From the NCBI GenBank assembly GCA_007858575.1, contig CP042279.1, positions 124,001 to 188,000 on the forward strand: a stretch of 64,000 bases of DNA, in the 5' to 3' direction. The translations under genes were made by a program, and so were the position numbers. This DNA comes from Streptomyces sp. WAC08241 (GTDB lineage: Bacteria > Actinomycetota > Actinomycetes > Streptomycetales > Streptomycetaceae). Below are positions 19,812 through 29,213 of the stretch, piece by piece. The notes under the pieces were generated by a model, which saw nothing but the letters and a program-made list of their open reading frames with translations, made no database searches and was not told the origin of the DNA. Positions within the stretch are counted from its first letter, which is position 1. Each line of letters starts with the position of its first letter.

Positions 19812-21192
19812 TCAGGACACCCGCCGTACCACGTACGCCCGGCCGCCCTCCGGCGCGTCCCCTCGCCCACGTACTCCTGGCCCCGCATCTCGCACCACGC
19901 CGGGATGTCCAGGCGGGCCGCCTCGTCGTCCGCGAGGACCGTCACCGTGCCGCCCACCGGCACGTCGCCGATCACCTTCGCCAGCTCGATCACCGGGATC
20001 GGGCAGCGCCGCCCCAGCGCGTCCACGACCAGGGAGCTGGGGCCGGCCGCCGGGGCCGCGGCGGGGAGGCCGGGACGCCGAGCCGTTCCCGCACCCCCGC
20101 CACCACCCCCGGCAGCACGTCGAGGAAGCGGTCCACGTCCTCCGCCGTCGTGCCGGCCGGCAGGGACACCCGGACGTTCCCTCGCTCAGCACCCCCATCG
20201 CGCGCAGGACGTGGCTGGGCGTCAGCGTCGAACTCGTGCACGACGAACCGGACGAAACGGAGAAACCCTCCCGGTCCAGCTCGTGCAGCAGCGTCTCCCC
20301 GTCGACATAGAGACAGGAGAAGGTGACGAGGTGGGGAGCCGGCGCACCGGGTCGCCCACCACCTCCACGTCCGGCACCAGCTCCGGCACCCGCGCCCGGA
20401 TCCGGTCCACCAGGGCCCGCAGCCGCGCCCCTCGGCCGCCGCCTCCGCCCGGACCGCCCGCAGCGAGGCCGCCGCCGCCACGATCGCCGGCAGGTTCTCG
20501 AAGCCCGGCGCCCGGCCCGACTCCCGCTCGTCCGACGGCCCTTGCGGGGCGAACCGCACCCCTTGCGCACGGCGAGCAGCCCCACCCCGCCGGACCGCCC
20601 CACTTGTGCGCGCTCGCCGCGAGCAGCGACCAGCCGCCCTCCACCGGACCCCAGCCGAGCGACTGGGCCGCGTCCACGAGCAGCGGCACGCCGAGACCCC
20701 GGCAGGCCTCGGCCGCCTCGGCCACCGGCTGCCCGGTCCCCACCTCGTGGTTGGCCGACTGGAGACACGCCAGGGCCGTCCCCCGTCGAGGGCCGCCGCG
20801 AAGGCCGCCGCGTCCACCGCGCCCGACCGGCCCACCGGCACCTCGGCCACCGTCCCGCCCGCCGCCGCGTGCGCCTCGGCCGCGTGCAGGACGGAGGAGT
20901 GCTCGACCGCCGACACCACGAGCCGGTTCCCGGCGCGCCGGCGGCCTGCGAGCGCCCCGGAGACCCCCGCGTGAACCGCGCGCGTCCCCGAAGGAGTGAA
21001 CACGAGCTCGTCCGGGCGACAGCCCACCGCCTCCGCCGCGGCCTCCCGCGCCGCGTCGAGCAGCAGCCGGGCCCGCCGCCCCTCCCGGTAGAGCCGGGCC
21101 GGATCGGCCCAGCCCTCGTCCAGGGAGGCGAGCAGCGCCTGACGGGCGACGGGGTGCAGCGGGGCGGCGGACGCGGCGTCGAAGTACGGCAT
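19812..21192 (-). CDS. Cysteine desulfurase fused to a C-terminal TusA-type sulfurtransferase domain
   Basis: The N-terminal class V PLP domain (MPYFDAASAAPLHPVARQAL) has FTPSGTRAVHAG, AVEHSSVLHAAEA, DAAQSLGWGPV and the PLP-lysine motif LLAASAHKWGG. A mobile-loop cysteine is visible in SSGSSCTSSTLTPSHVLRA. After a Pro-rich linker comes a TusA domain: VDALGRRCPIPVIELAKVI with the CP motif. So sulfur could pass from the desulfurase cysteine to TusA within one chain, for tRNA thiolation or cofactor synthesis (inference). At least seven frame breaks occur, more than in any other gene here. ATG 21192 is the start. Divergent from ctaC. Confidence 0.8.
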
Positions 21193-21582
21193 CCATCCAC
21201 CGTAGAACGTGCGCCGCCCCCATCGGCCCGGGGCCCGTACCCGGGAGCACCCGCCCCCGCCGCCCCCTGCCGCCCCCGCCCCGGCGCGTCCCCCGCCCCC
21301 TCCTCCCCGCCGGTCTCCGTGAGCCCCCGTCAGAACACCCGCCCGGCCCGTCGCCAGGCCGCCGGACGGGGAAGCCGCACCCCTCCGGAACCCCGGACTC
21401 CACCCCTTCGGGGAGTCGGACGGCGCGTTGGGCACCCTCCCGCGCGACCCCAAATAGCGTCCAGTAGGGTTTGGTCCGCATAAACATCCAAACCCCTGCC
21501 CGCGGCACGGGGCGGCGACCGACCAGCGAGACGGACGGCCGTGGCCGACCAACGCGGGCCGAGACTCTCGGGAAGGCGCTAC
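21193..21582. other. Divergent intergenic region upstream of ctaC
   Basis: 390 bp without a convincing gene between the desulfurase and ctaC. The left part is C-rich. An imperfect hairpin (GACTCCACCCC-TTCG-GGGAGTC) lies near 21,400. TAGGGT at 21465-21470 is a candidate -10 for ctaC, and it overlaps an inverted repeat listed separately. No clear -35 is seen at the right distance. Confidence 0.5.
21467..21495. promoter_or_regulatory. Inverted repeat GGGTTTGG-N13-CCAAACCC in the ctaC leader
   Basis: Perfect 8-bp arms separated by 13 nt, overlapping the candidate -10 TAGGGT and lying about 90 bp before the ctaC start. It could be an operator or an mRNA hairpin controlling the oxidase operon. Confidence 0.5.
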
Positions 21583-22546
21583 GTGAGTCCCAACGGCTCC
21601 GACCGCTCGTCGCGGCGCCCGATGCGGCGGAAGCTGCCGCAGGTGCTGACTGCGGGCCTGATCCTGGCGACAGCCACCGGCTGCTCGTACAACTGGGAAG
21701 ACTTCCCCGCCTTGGTATGCCCACCCCCGTCACGGAGGAGGCTCCTCGGATCCTCTCCCTGTGGCAGGGCTCCTGGGCGGCCGCCCTCGTCACCGGTGTA
21801 CTGGTGTGGGGCCTGATCCTGTGGTCGGTCATCTTCCACCGGCGCACCCGCACCAAGGTCGAGGTACCTCCGCAGACCCGTTACAACATGCCCATCGAGG
21901 CGCTGTACACGGTCACCCCCTCATCATCGTCTCGGTGCTCTTCTACTTCACCGCGCGCGACGAGTCGAAGCTCCTCGAGCTCTCCGACAAGCCCGCCCAC
22001 ACCGTCAACGTGGTCGGCTACCAGTGGAGCTGGGGCTTCAACTACGTCGAGAACGTGCCCGGTGTGAAGGGCGACGCCAAGACGGACAAGAACCTCGCCG
22101 CGATTCCGGACAAGTTCATCGACGACTTCCCGGCGAACGCCGGCGGCGTCTACGACGCCGGCATCCCCGGTGACCGGAACCCGCAGACCGGCAACCCGGG
22201 CCCGACCCTGTGGCTGCCCCTGGGCGAGAAGGTCCGGTTCGTCCTGACCTCCCGCGACGTCATCCACTCCTTCTGGGTGGTCCCCTTCCTCATGAAGCAG
22301 GACGTCATCCCGGGTCACACCAACTCCTTCGAGGTGACCCCGACGCGTGAGGGCACCTTCCTCGGCAAGTGCGCCGAGCTGTGCGGCGTCGACCACTCCC
22401 GGATGCTCTTCAACGTCAAGGTGGTCTCCCCGGAGCGCTACCAGCAGCACCTGAAGGAGCTGGCCGAGAAGGGGCAGACCGGCTACATCCCGTCTGGCAT
22501 CGAGCAGACGGACCCGGCCAGGAATGCGGAGAAGAACACACTGTGA
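21583..22546 (+). CDS. ctaC: Cytochrome c oxidase subunit II (lipoprotein type)
   Basis: Start GTG 21583 follows GGAAGG. The signal peptide [13 protein letters not shown] ends in a lipobox-type ATGC, so the subunit is probably lipid-anchored. Two helices follow ([36 protein letters not shown]). The CuA domain has [13 protein letters not shown] and the ligands in [14 protein letters not shown] (C-x3-C-x3-H-x2-M). It passes electrons from the bcc complex to subunit I of the aa3 oxidase. Two C-run deletions (near 21,710 and 21,917) break the frame. The stop overlaps the ctaD GTG (GTGA). First gene of ctaC-ctaD-ctaF. Confidence 0.95.
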
Positions 22547-24278
22547 GCATCCACAACGAAACCCAGGGTGCCGCCGCCGTCGAGGGCTCGTACGAGAACG
22601 AGCTGCCCGTACGGCGCAAGCAGCCCGGCAATGTCGTGGTGAAGTGGCTGACCACCACCGACCACAAGACGATCGGGACGATGTACCTGGTCACGTCGTT
22701 CGCCTTCTTCTGCATCGGCGGCCTCATGGCGCTCTTCATGCGCGCCGAGCTGGCCCGTCCGGGTACGCAGATCATGTCGAACGAGCAGTTCAACCAGGCG
22801 TTCACGATGCACGGCACGATCATGCTGCTGATGTTCGCGACGCCGCTGTTCGCCGGATTCGCCAACTGGATCATGCCGCTGCAGATCGGCGCGCCCGACG
22901 TGGCGTTCCCGCGGCTGAACATGTTCGCCTACTGGCTGTACCTCTTCGGCTCGATCATCGCGGTGGCCGGCTTCCTCACCCCGCAGGGTGCGGCCGACTT
23001 CGGTTGGTTCGCCTACTCCCCGCTGTCGGACGCCGTCCGCTCGCCGGGCGTCGGCGCCGACATGTGGATCATGGGTCTGGCCTTCTCCGGCTTCGGCACG
23101 ATCCTCGGCTCGGTCAACTTCATCACCACGATCATCTGCATGCGCGCCCCGGGCATGACGATGTTCCGCATGCCGATCTTCACCTGGAACGTGCTGCTGA
23201 CCGGTGTCCTGGTCCTGCTCGCCTTCCCGGTCCTGGCGGCCGCGCTGTTCGCCCTGGAGGCGGACCGTAAGTTCGGTGCCCACGTCTTCGACGCGGCCAA
23301 CGGCGGAGCCCTGCTCTGGCAACACCTCTTCTGGTTCTTCGGACACCCAGAGGTGTACATCATCGCCTTGCCGTTCTTCGGCATCGTCTCCGAGATCATC
23401 CCGGTCTTCAGCCGCAAGCCGATGTTCGGCTACATCGGCCTGGTGGCCGCGACGATCGCGATCGCCGGTCTGTCCGTGACCGTGTGGGCCCACCACATGT
23501 ACGTCACCGGCGGCGTGCTCCTCCCGTTCTTCTCCTTCATGACGTTCTCATCGCCGTACCGACCGGCGTGAAGTTCTTCAACTGGATCGGAACGATGTGG
23601 AAGGGCTCGCTGTCCTTCGAGACGCCGATGCTGTGGACGATCGGCTTCCTGATCACCTTCACCTTCGGCGGTCTGACCGGCGTCATCCTGGCCTCGCCGC
23701 CGATGGACTTCCACGTCTCCGACTCGTACTTCGTCGTGGCGCACTTCCACTACGTGGTCTTCGGCACCGTCGTCTTCGCGATGTTCGCCGGCTTCCACTT
23801 CTGGTGGCCGAAGTTCACCGGCAAGATGCTGGACGAGCGGCTCGGCAAGATGACGTTCTGGACGCTGTTCATCGGCTTCCACGGCACCTTCCTGGTGCAG
23901 CACTGGCTCGGTGCCGAGGGCATGCCGCGTCGTTACGCGGACTACCTGAACGCCGACGGCTTCACCGCCCTGAACACGATCTCGACGATCTCCTCCTTCC
24001 TGCTCGGCCTGTCGATCCTGCCGTTCTTCTACAACGTCTGGAAGACCGCCAAGTACGGCAAGAAGATCGAGGTCGACGACCCGTGGGGCTACGGCCGTTC
24101 GCTCGAATGGGCGACGTCCTGCCCGCCGCCGCGGCACAACTTCCTCACGCTGCCGCGCATCCGCTCGGAATCCCCGGCGTTCGACCTGCACCACCCCGAG
24201 ATCGCCGCTCTCGACCAGCTCGAGAACAAGCCGCACGAGGCCGAGGCCCTCTCGGGCAGCAAGGAGGCCGGCAAGTGA
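22543..24278 (+). CDS. ctaD: Cytochrome c oxidase subunit I (aa3 type)
   Basis: About 578 residues with twelve helices. Heme a and CuB ligands are visible: His in [36 protein letters not shown] (His-Pro-Glu-Val-Tyr, with the cross-linked tyrosine), [11 protein letters not shown] (HH pair) and [10 protein letters not shown]. The N-terminal [19 protein letters not shown] is typical. It reduces O2 to water and pumps protons. One C is missing near 23,553 (TTCTCATC for TTCCTCATC), splitting the frame. GTG 22543 overlaps the ctaC stop; its own stop overlaps the ctaF GTG, so translation is coupled across three genes. Confidence 0.97.
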
Positions 24279-24673
24279 AGATCCAGGGCAAGATGTTCAT
24301 CTGGCTGAGCGTCTTCATCCTTGCCATGGCGATCCTGTACGGCGTCTGGTCCAAGGAGCCGGTCGGCACGACGGCGCTCTTCCTGGCCTTCGGCCTGGCC
24401 ATCATGATCGGCTACTACCTGGCCTTCACGGCCAAGCGGGTCGACGCCATGGCTCAGGACGACAAGGAGGCCGACGTCGCGGACGAGGCCGGTGAGCTGG
24501 GCTTCTTCGCCCCGCACAGTTGGCAGCCGCTCTCGCTCGGCATCGGCGGCGCGCTCGCCTTCCTGGGCGTCGCGATGGGCTGGTGGATCCTGTACTTCTC
24601 CGCCCCGCTGATCCTCGTCGGCCTGTTCGGCTGGGTCTTCGAGTTCTACCGCGGCGAGAACCAGAACCAGTAG
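24275..24673 (+). CDS. ctaF: Cytochrome c oxidase subunit IV, actinobacterial type
   Basis: 132 residues, four helices ([38 protein letters not shown], and two near the C terminus: [37 protein letters not shown]). This is the small actinobacterial subunit that always follows ctaD. GTG 24275 overlaps the ctaD stop (GTGA). The frame is intact. The gene ends the operon before a strong terminator. Confidence 0.93.
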   Translation: MKIQGKMFIWLSVFILAMAILYGVWSKEPVGTTALFLAFGLAIMIGYYLAFTAKRVDAMAQDDKEADVADEAGELGFFAPHSWQPLSLGIGGALAFLGVAMGWWILYFSAPLILVGLFGWVFEFYRGENQNQ

Positions 24674-24702
24674 CGGTACCCCGCTCCGCACCGGAGCGCA
24701 CC

Positions 24703-24742
24703 GAGGGCCCGGGCACTTCGTCACCGAAGTGCCCGGGCCCTC
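24703..24742 (+). terminator. Terminator of the ctaC-ctaD-ctaF operon
   Basis: Perfect 18-bp arms (first arm GAGGGCCCGGGCACTTCG) with a 4-nt loop, followed by TTG, 30 bp after the ctaF stop. Confidence 0.9.
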
Positions 24743-24790
24743 TTGCAGCACTCGGCGCGCCCCTCCGAGGATTGTTCTTACGGTGAGGTC

Positions 24791-26044
24791 ATGAACGACA
24801 CGCCGCGCATTCGGACTGTTCTGAGCTGCACCCTGTTGGCCGTGACCGTCACCGCGGGCGCCACCGCGTGCTCCGGATCGGACGACCGCCCGCTGACGGT
24901 GAAGGCGTACGACGCGGCGGACCAGCTCGCCGTCGGCCTCCCCGCCGACGGGGCCAAGGCGGACCCCGAGAAGCCCCTGGAGATCAACGCCAAGGGCGAC
25001 GAGGGCCGGATCACCGACGTCACCGCCGTCGACGCCGCAGGGCGCCACCTGGCCGGCGAGCTCACCGCGGACGGACGGCGCTGGCGCTCCACGGCCACCC
25101 TGGCGGCCGGCGCCCGCTACACGGTCCGGGTGGCCACGGAGGACGGGGACGGCGCCCCCGGCGCCCGTACGTTCACGTTCGAGACCGCCCCGGCGAAGCG
25201 GGCCCTGACCGCGACCTTCGGGCCGGAGGCGGGCACGTACGGCGTCGGACAGCCGATCACCGCCGACCTCAGCCTCCCCGTCAAGGACCGGGCCTCCCGC
25301 GCGGTCGTCGAGCGGGCCCTCAAGGTCCGCTCCACCCCCGCCGTCGAGGGCGCCTGGTACTGGGTGGACGACAAGAAGCTGCACTTCCGCCCGAAGGAGT
25401 ACTGGCCCGCCGGCGCGCGCGTCACGGTCAGCGGCAACCTGGACGGCCTCAAGGTCGGCGACAAGCTCTACGGCGGCGAGTCCAAGCCGCTGAAGCTCAC
25501 CATCGGCGACCGGATCGAGGCCGTCGCGGACGCCGGGACGCACCAGATGACGGTGAAGCGCAACGGAGAAGTGATCAACACCATTCCGGTGACCACCGGC
25601 AAGCCCGGCTTCGACACCCGCAACGGCGTCAAGGTGGTGCTCGGCAAGGAGTACTACGTCCGGATGCGGGGCACCACCGTGGGCATCGCGGAGGGCAGCT
25701 CCGAGTCGTACGACCTGCCCGTGTACTACGCCACCCGGGTGACCTGGAGCGGCGAGTACGTGCACGCCGCGCCCTGGTCGGTCGGCTCGCAGGGCGTGGC
25801 GAACGTCAGCCACGGCTGCGTCGGCATGTCGATGGACAACGCGGCCTGGTTCTTCAAGACCGTCCGGGCCGGCGACATCGTGCAGACCGTCAACAGCGAC
25901 GGCGACACGATGGAGCGCTTCGGCAACGGCTTCGGCGACTGGAACCTGACCTGGGACAAGTGGCGCGAGGGCAGCGCCCTGGCGGAGGCCGCCGGCGAAC
26001 CGGTGGTCTCCACCGAACAGGCCCGCCTGCGGCCCTCCCTCTGA
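24791..26044 (+). CDS. Lipoprotein L,D-transpeptidase (YkuD) with Ig-like domains
   Basis: 417 residues from ATG 24791. The signal TVLSCTLLAVTVTAGATAC ends in a lipobox (ATAC). Two Ig-like domains follow, and then a YkuD catalytic domain with the active-site motif ANVSHGCVGMSM (SHGCVGM; the nucleophile is the Cys). The enzyme forms 3-3 cross-links in peptidoglycan outside the membrane, like mycobacterial LdtMt2-type proteins. The frame is intact. It lies between the two halves of the oxidase gene block, an arrangement conserved in streptomycetes (from memory). Confidence 0.92.
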   Translation: MNDTPRIRTVLSCTLLAVTVTAGATACSGSDDRPLTVKAYDAADQLAVGLPADGAKADPEKPLEINAKGDEGRITDVTAVDAAGRHLAGELTADGRRWRSTATLAAGARYTVRVATEDGDGAPGARTFTFETAPAKRALTATFGPEAGTYGVGQPITADLSLPVKDRASRAVVERALKVRSTPAVEGAWYWVDDKKLHFRPKEYWPAGARVTVSGNLDGLKVGDKLYGGESKPLKLTIGDRIEAVADAGTHQMTVKRNGEVINTIPVTTGKPGFDTRNGVKVVLGKEYYVRMRGTTVGIAEGSSESYDLPVYYATRVTWSGEYVHAAPWSVGSQGVANVSHGCVGMSMDNAAWFFKTVRAGDIVQTVNSDGDTMERFGNGFGDWNLTWDKWREGSALAEAAGEPVVSTEQARLRPSL

Positions 26045-26067
26045 CCGGCTCCGGGGCCGCTACCCGC

Positions 26068-26468
26068 TCACGCGCCGATCGAGAGGCGGGAGCGCAGCAG
26101 GGACGCCAGGGACGCCGCGAACTCGACCGGTTCCACTGGAAGGGTGACCGCGGCGTCCGCCCGGCTCCAGGTGGCCAGCCAGGCGTCCTGCGGGCGTCCG
26201 ATGAGCAGCAGCACCGGCGGGCACCGGAAGACCTCGTCCTTGATCTGCCGGCAGACCCCCATGCCGCCGGCCGGCACGGCCTCGCCGTCCAGGACGCAGA
26301 CGTCGATCCCGCCCTCGTCCAGGCGCTTCAGGACCGCGGGCAGTGTGGCGCACTCCACGAACTCGACCGGGGAACGTCGGCCGCGGGCCTGCGTCCGGCC
26401 GCGAGCCGCACCTGCGCGCGCGTGTTCGCGTCGTCGCTGTAGACCAGGACCGTGGCACTCGACTGCAT
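26068..26468 (-). CDS. Stand-alone receiver-like protein with degenerate active site
   Basis: About 133 residues. Start ATG 26468 is preceded by GGAGGAACG. Receiver-type pattern: VLVYSDDANTRAQVRL (acidic pair), DVCVLDGEAVPAGGMGVCRQ (Asp at the phospho-acceptor position), PPVLLLIGRPQDAW (Thr/Ser position not conserved) and AVTLPVEPVEFAASL, where the usual Lys of TKP is Leu. No DNA-binding domain follows. It may bind a partner without classical phosphorylation. One C is missing near 26,380. It converges on the transpeptidase gene and is divergent from ctaE. Confidence 0.65.
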
Positions 26469-26654
26469 CGTTCCTCCGTGGGAAGTCCGTGGAAGGTCGT
26501 CGTCCGACGCGGCGGATGCTACTCCGGTCCACAGCCCGTCAACACCCGTTCAACACCTGTTCGAAGGGTCTCCGGGGGCTCCGCGCTGGGCCGTTCGGGC
26601 TGGACACACCCCCTGACACTCCGAACGGCACCCCCGGAGTGAGGGCAGGATAAG

Positions 26655-26675
26655 CGACCGACATAATGTCGGTCG
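26655..26675. promoter_or_regulatory. Perfect palindrome spanning the ctaE start codon
   Basis: Arms CGACCGACA and TGTCGGTCG (9 bp each) around TAA; the ctaE ATG (26666-26668) lies in the loop and right arm. It could be an operator or an mRNA hairpin that hides the start codon. Confidence 0.6.
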
Positions 26676-27285
26676 TGGCGACAGTAACGACAGTAGAAAC
26701 AGGGCACGCACACCCGTCGGTCAATCGACCGAACCTCACCAGCGTCGGAACCATCATCTGGTTGAGCTCCGAGCTGATGTTCTTCGCGGCCCTCTTCGCG
26801 ATGTACTTCACCCTGCGATCGGTGACGGGTGCCGACTTCTGGGCGGAAAAGGCCTCGGCCCTGAACTTCCCGTTCTCGGCCACCAACACCACGATCCTGG
26901 TGCTCTCCTCCCTCACCTGCCAGCTCGGCGTCTTCGCCGCGGAGCGGGGCGACGTGAAGAAGCTCCGGACGTGGTTCATCATCACGTTCGTGATGGGTGC
27001 GATCTTCATCGGCGGCCAGGTCTTCGAGTACACCGAGCTGGTCAAGCACGAGGGGCTCTCCTCTCGTCGGACCCCTACGGCTCCGTGTTCTACCTGACCA
27101 CCGGCTTCCACGGCCTGCACGTGACGGGCGGTCTCATCGCCTTCCTGCTGGTCCTCGGCCGGACGTACGCCGCCAAGAGGTTCACCCACGAGCAGGCAAC
27201 CGCCGCCATCGTCGTGTCCTACTACTGGCACTTCGTCGATGTCGTCTGGATCGGCCTCTTCGCCACGATCTACATGATCAAGTAA
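26666..27285 (+). CDS. ctaE: Cytochrome c oxidase subunit III
   Basis: About 206 residues. [20 protein letters not shown] (helix with the family Glu), [58 protein letters not shown] (the FHGxHV motif) and a C-terminal [19 protein letters not shown]. It stabilises the aa3 oxidase. One C is missing near 27,060 (TCCTCTCG for TCCCTCTCG). First gene of ctaE-qcrC-qcrA-qcrB. A palindrome covers the start codon. Confidence 0.95.
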
Positions 27286-27359
27286 TCGGTCCCGCCGACC
27301 CGGCGGACCGAGACATCCAGCAAGCATCGACGCAGAAGATCCTGACACCGGGGTAATCC

Positions 27360-28166
27360 GTGAAAAGCTCTCCGCACGACGACGCCATCCGCTGGCGGCG
27401 GTCGTCGTCCTACTTCTCGCGCTGGCGGCCACGGGGGCTGTACGCCGCGTTCGCGCCCGCGGGCACGGCGAAGGCCGACGAGACCGCCCAGTCCCTCGCC
27501 ATCGAGGAGGGGAAGAAGCTCTACTCCGTCGGCTGCGCAAGCTGCCACGGAACCGGCGGTCAGGGCACCTCTGACGGCCCGTCCCTCGTCGGCGTGGGTT
27601 CGGCCGCCGTGGACTTCCAGGTCGGCACGGGCCGCATGCCGGCCCAGCAGCCGGGCGCCCAGGTCCCGAAGAAGAAGAACATCTACTCGCAGGCCGAGAT
27701 CGACCAGCTCGCCGCGTACGTGGCCTCCCTCGGTGCCGGTCCGATCACGCCGACCGAGAAGCAGTACGACCCCGCGGGCGCCGACGCCGCCCGGGGTGGC
27801 GAGCTGTTCCGCACCAACTGTGCCCAGTGCCACAACTTCACCGGTGAGGGTGGCGCGCTGACCCACGGCAAGTACGCCCCGAGCCTCGAAGGCGTGAGCC
27901 CGAAGCACCTCTACGAGGCCATGCAGACCGGCCCGCAGAACATGCCCTCCTTCCCGGACACGACCATGCCGGAGAAGGAGAAGAAGGACATCATCGCGTA
28001 CGTCCAGGCCGTCAACAGCGAGAAGGCCGACAGCCCGGGCGGTCTCTCGCTCGGTGGCCTCGGCCCGGTCTCCGAAGGTCTGTTCGGCTGGATCTTCGGC
28101 CTGGGTACGTTGATCGCAGTTGCCATCTGGGTCGCGGCCCACACCGCTAAGGCCAAGAAGTCATGA
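27360..28166 (+). CDS. qcrC: Diheme cytochrome c subunit of the bcc complex
   Basis: About 269 residues. The N-terminal signal/anchor (HPLAAVVVLLLALAATGGLY in restored frame) leads to two heme c sites, CASCHG (VGCASCHGTGGQG) and CAQCHN (TNCAQCHNFTGEGG). A C-terminal helix (FGWIFGLGTLIAVAIWVAA) anchors it. Having two hemes replaces a separate soluble cytochrome c, the basis of the actinobacterial III-IV supercomplex. Frame breaks near 27,366 (A-run) and near 27,435 (G-run). GTG 27360; TGA 28164-28166 overlaps the qcrA ATG (ATGA). Confidence 0.95.
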   Translation: MKSSPHDDAIRWRRSSSYFSRWRPRGLYAAFAPAGTAKADETAQSLAIEEGKKLYSVGCASCHGTGGQGTSDGPSLVGVGSAAVDFQVGTGRMPAQQPGAQVPKKKNIYSQAEIDQLAAYVASLGAGPITPTEKQYDPAGADAARGGELFRTNCAQCHNFTGEGGALTHGKYAPSLEGVSPKHLYEAMQTGPQNMPSFPDTTMPEKEKKDIIAYVQAVNSEKADSPGGLSLGGLGPVSEGLFGWIFGLGTLIAVAIWVAAHTAKAKKS

Positions 28167-29213
28167 GTAGCCAAGAGATTCCAGAAGAGAACCTGCCGGT
28201 AGTGTAGGACACCGCGCACGGCGCGGTGAAGGTCGCCGACGACCCGTTCGCCGACCCGGGGCTCCCGCCCCACAAGCCCCGCATCCAGGACATCGACGAG
28301 CGGGCCGCCCGCCGGTCCGAGCGCGCGGTCGCCTTCATGTTCACGCTGTCGATGCTGGCCACCGTCGGCTTCATCGCCTCGTACGTGATCTTCCCGGTCG
28401 ACAAGATCGTGTACATCTGGCCCTTCGGCCGGGTGTCCGCGCTCAACTTCTCCCTGGGCCTGACCTCGGCGCGGCCCTCTTCTTCATCGGCGCGGGCGCG
28501 GTCCACTGGGCCCGCACCCTGATGTCCGACGTCGAGGTCGCCGACGAGCGCCACCCGATCGCGGCGTCGCCCGAGGTCAAGGCGAAGGTCATGGCGGACT
28601 TCGCGGCCGGTGCCGCCGAGTCCGGCATGGGCCGCCGCAAGCTCATCCGCAACACGATGTTCGGCGCGCTGTCGCTCGTACCGCTCTCCGGCATCGTCCT
28701 GCTGCGCGACATGGGCCCGCTGCCCGAGAAGAAGCTCCGGACCACGATGTGGGCCAAGGGGCTCCAGCTCATCAACATGAACACGCACGAGCCGCTGCGT
28801 CCCGAGGACGTCGCGGTCGGTTCGCTGACCTTCGCGATGCCCGAGGGCCTCTCGGAGCACGACCACGACTTCCAGACCCAGATCGCCAAGGCCGCCCTGA
28901 TGATCGTCCGGATCCAGCCGGAGGACATCAAGGACAAGCGCGAGCTCGAGTGGTCCCACGAGGGCATCGTCGCGTTCTCGAAGATCTGCACCCACGTGGG
29001 CTGCCCGATCTCCCTGTACGAGCAGCAGACGCACCACGTCCTCTGCCCGTGCCACCAGTCCACCTTCGACCTCTCCGACGGCGCCCGCGTCATCTTCGGC
29101 CCGGCCGGTCACCCCTTCCGCAGTTGCGGATCGGCGTGAACGACAAGGGCTTCCTGGAGGCGCTCGGCGACTTCGACGAGCCCGTCGGTCCTGCCTTCTG
29201 GGAGCGCGGATGA
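28163..29213 (+). CDS. qcrA: Rieske iron-sulfur subunit of the bcc complex
   Basis: About 350 residues, three helices (FMFTLSMLATVGFIASYVIF and others). The Rieske cluster sites are KICTHVGCPISLY (C-T-H-x-G-C) and VLCPCHQSTFD (C-P-C-H). ATG 28163 overlaps the qcrC stop, but codon 15 of that frame is TAG (28205-28207), so the only unbroken N terminus begins at GTG 28226 (VKVADDPFADPG). Frame breaks near 28,470 and 29,118 need one C each. The stop at 29211-29213 overlaps the qcrB ATG. The early TAG is unlike the other breaks and is noted as a finding. Confidence 0.93.
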
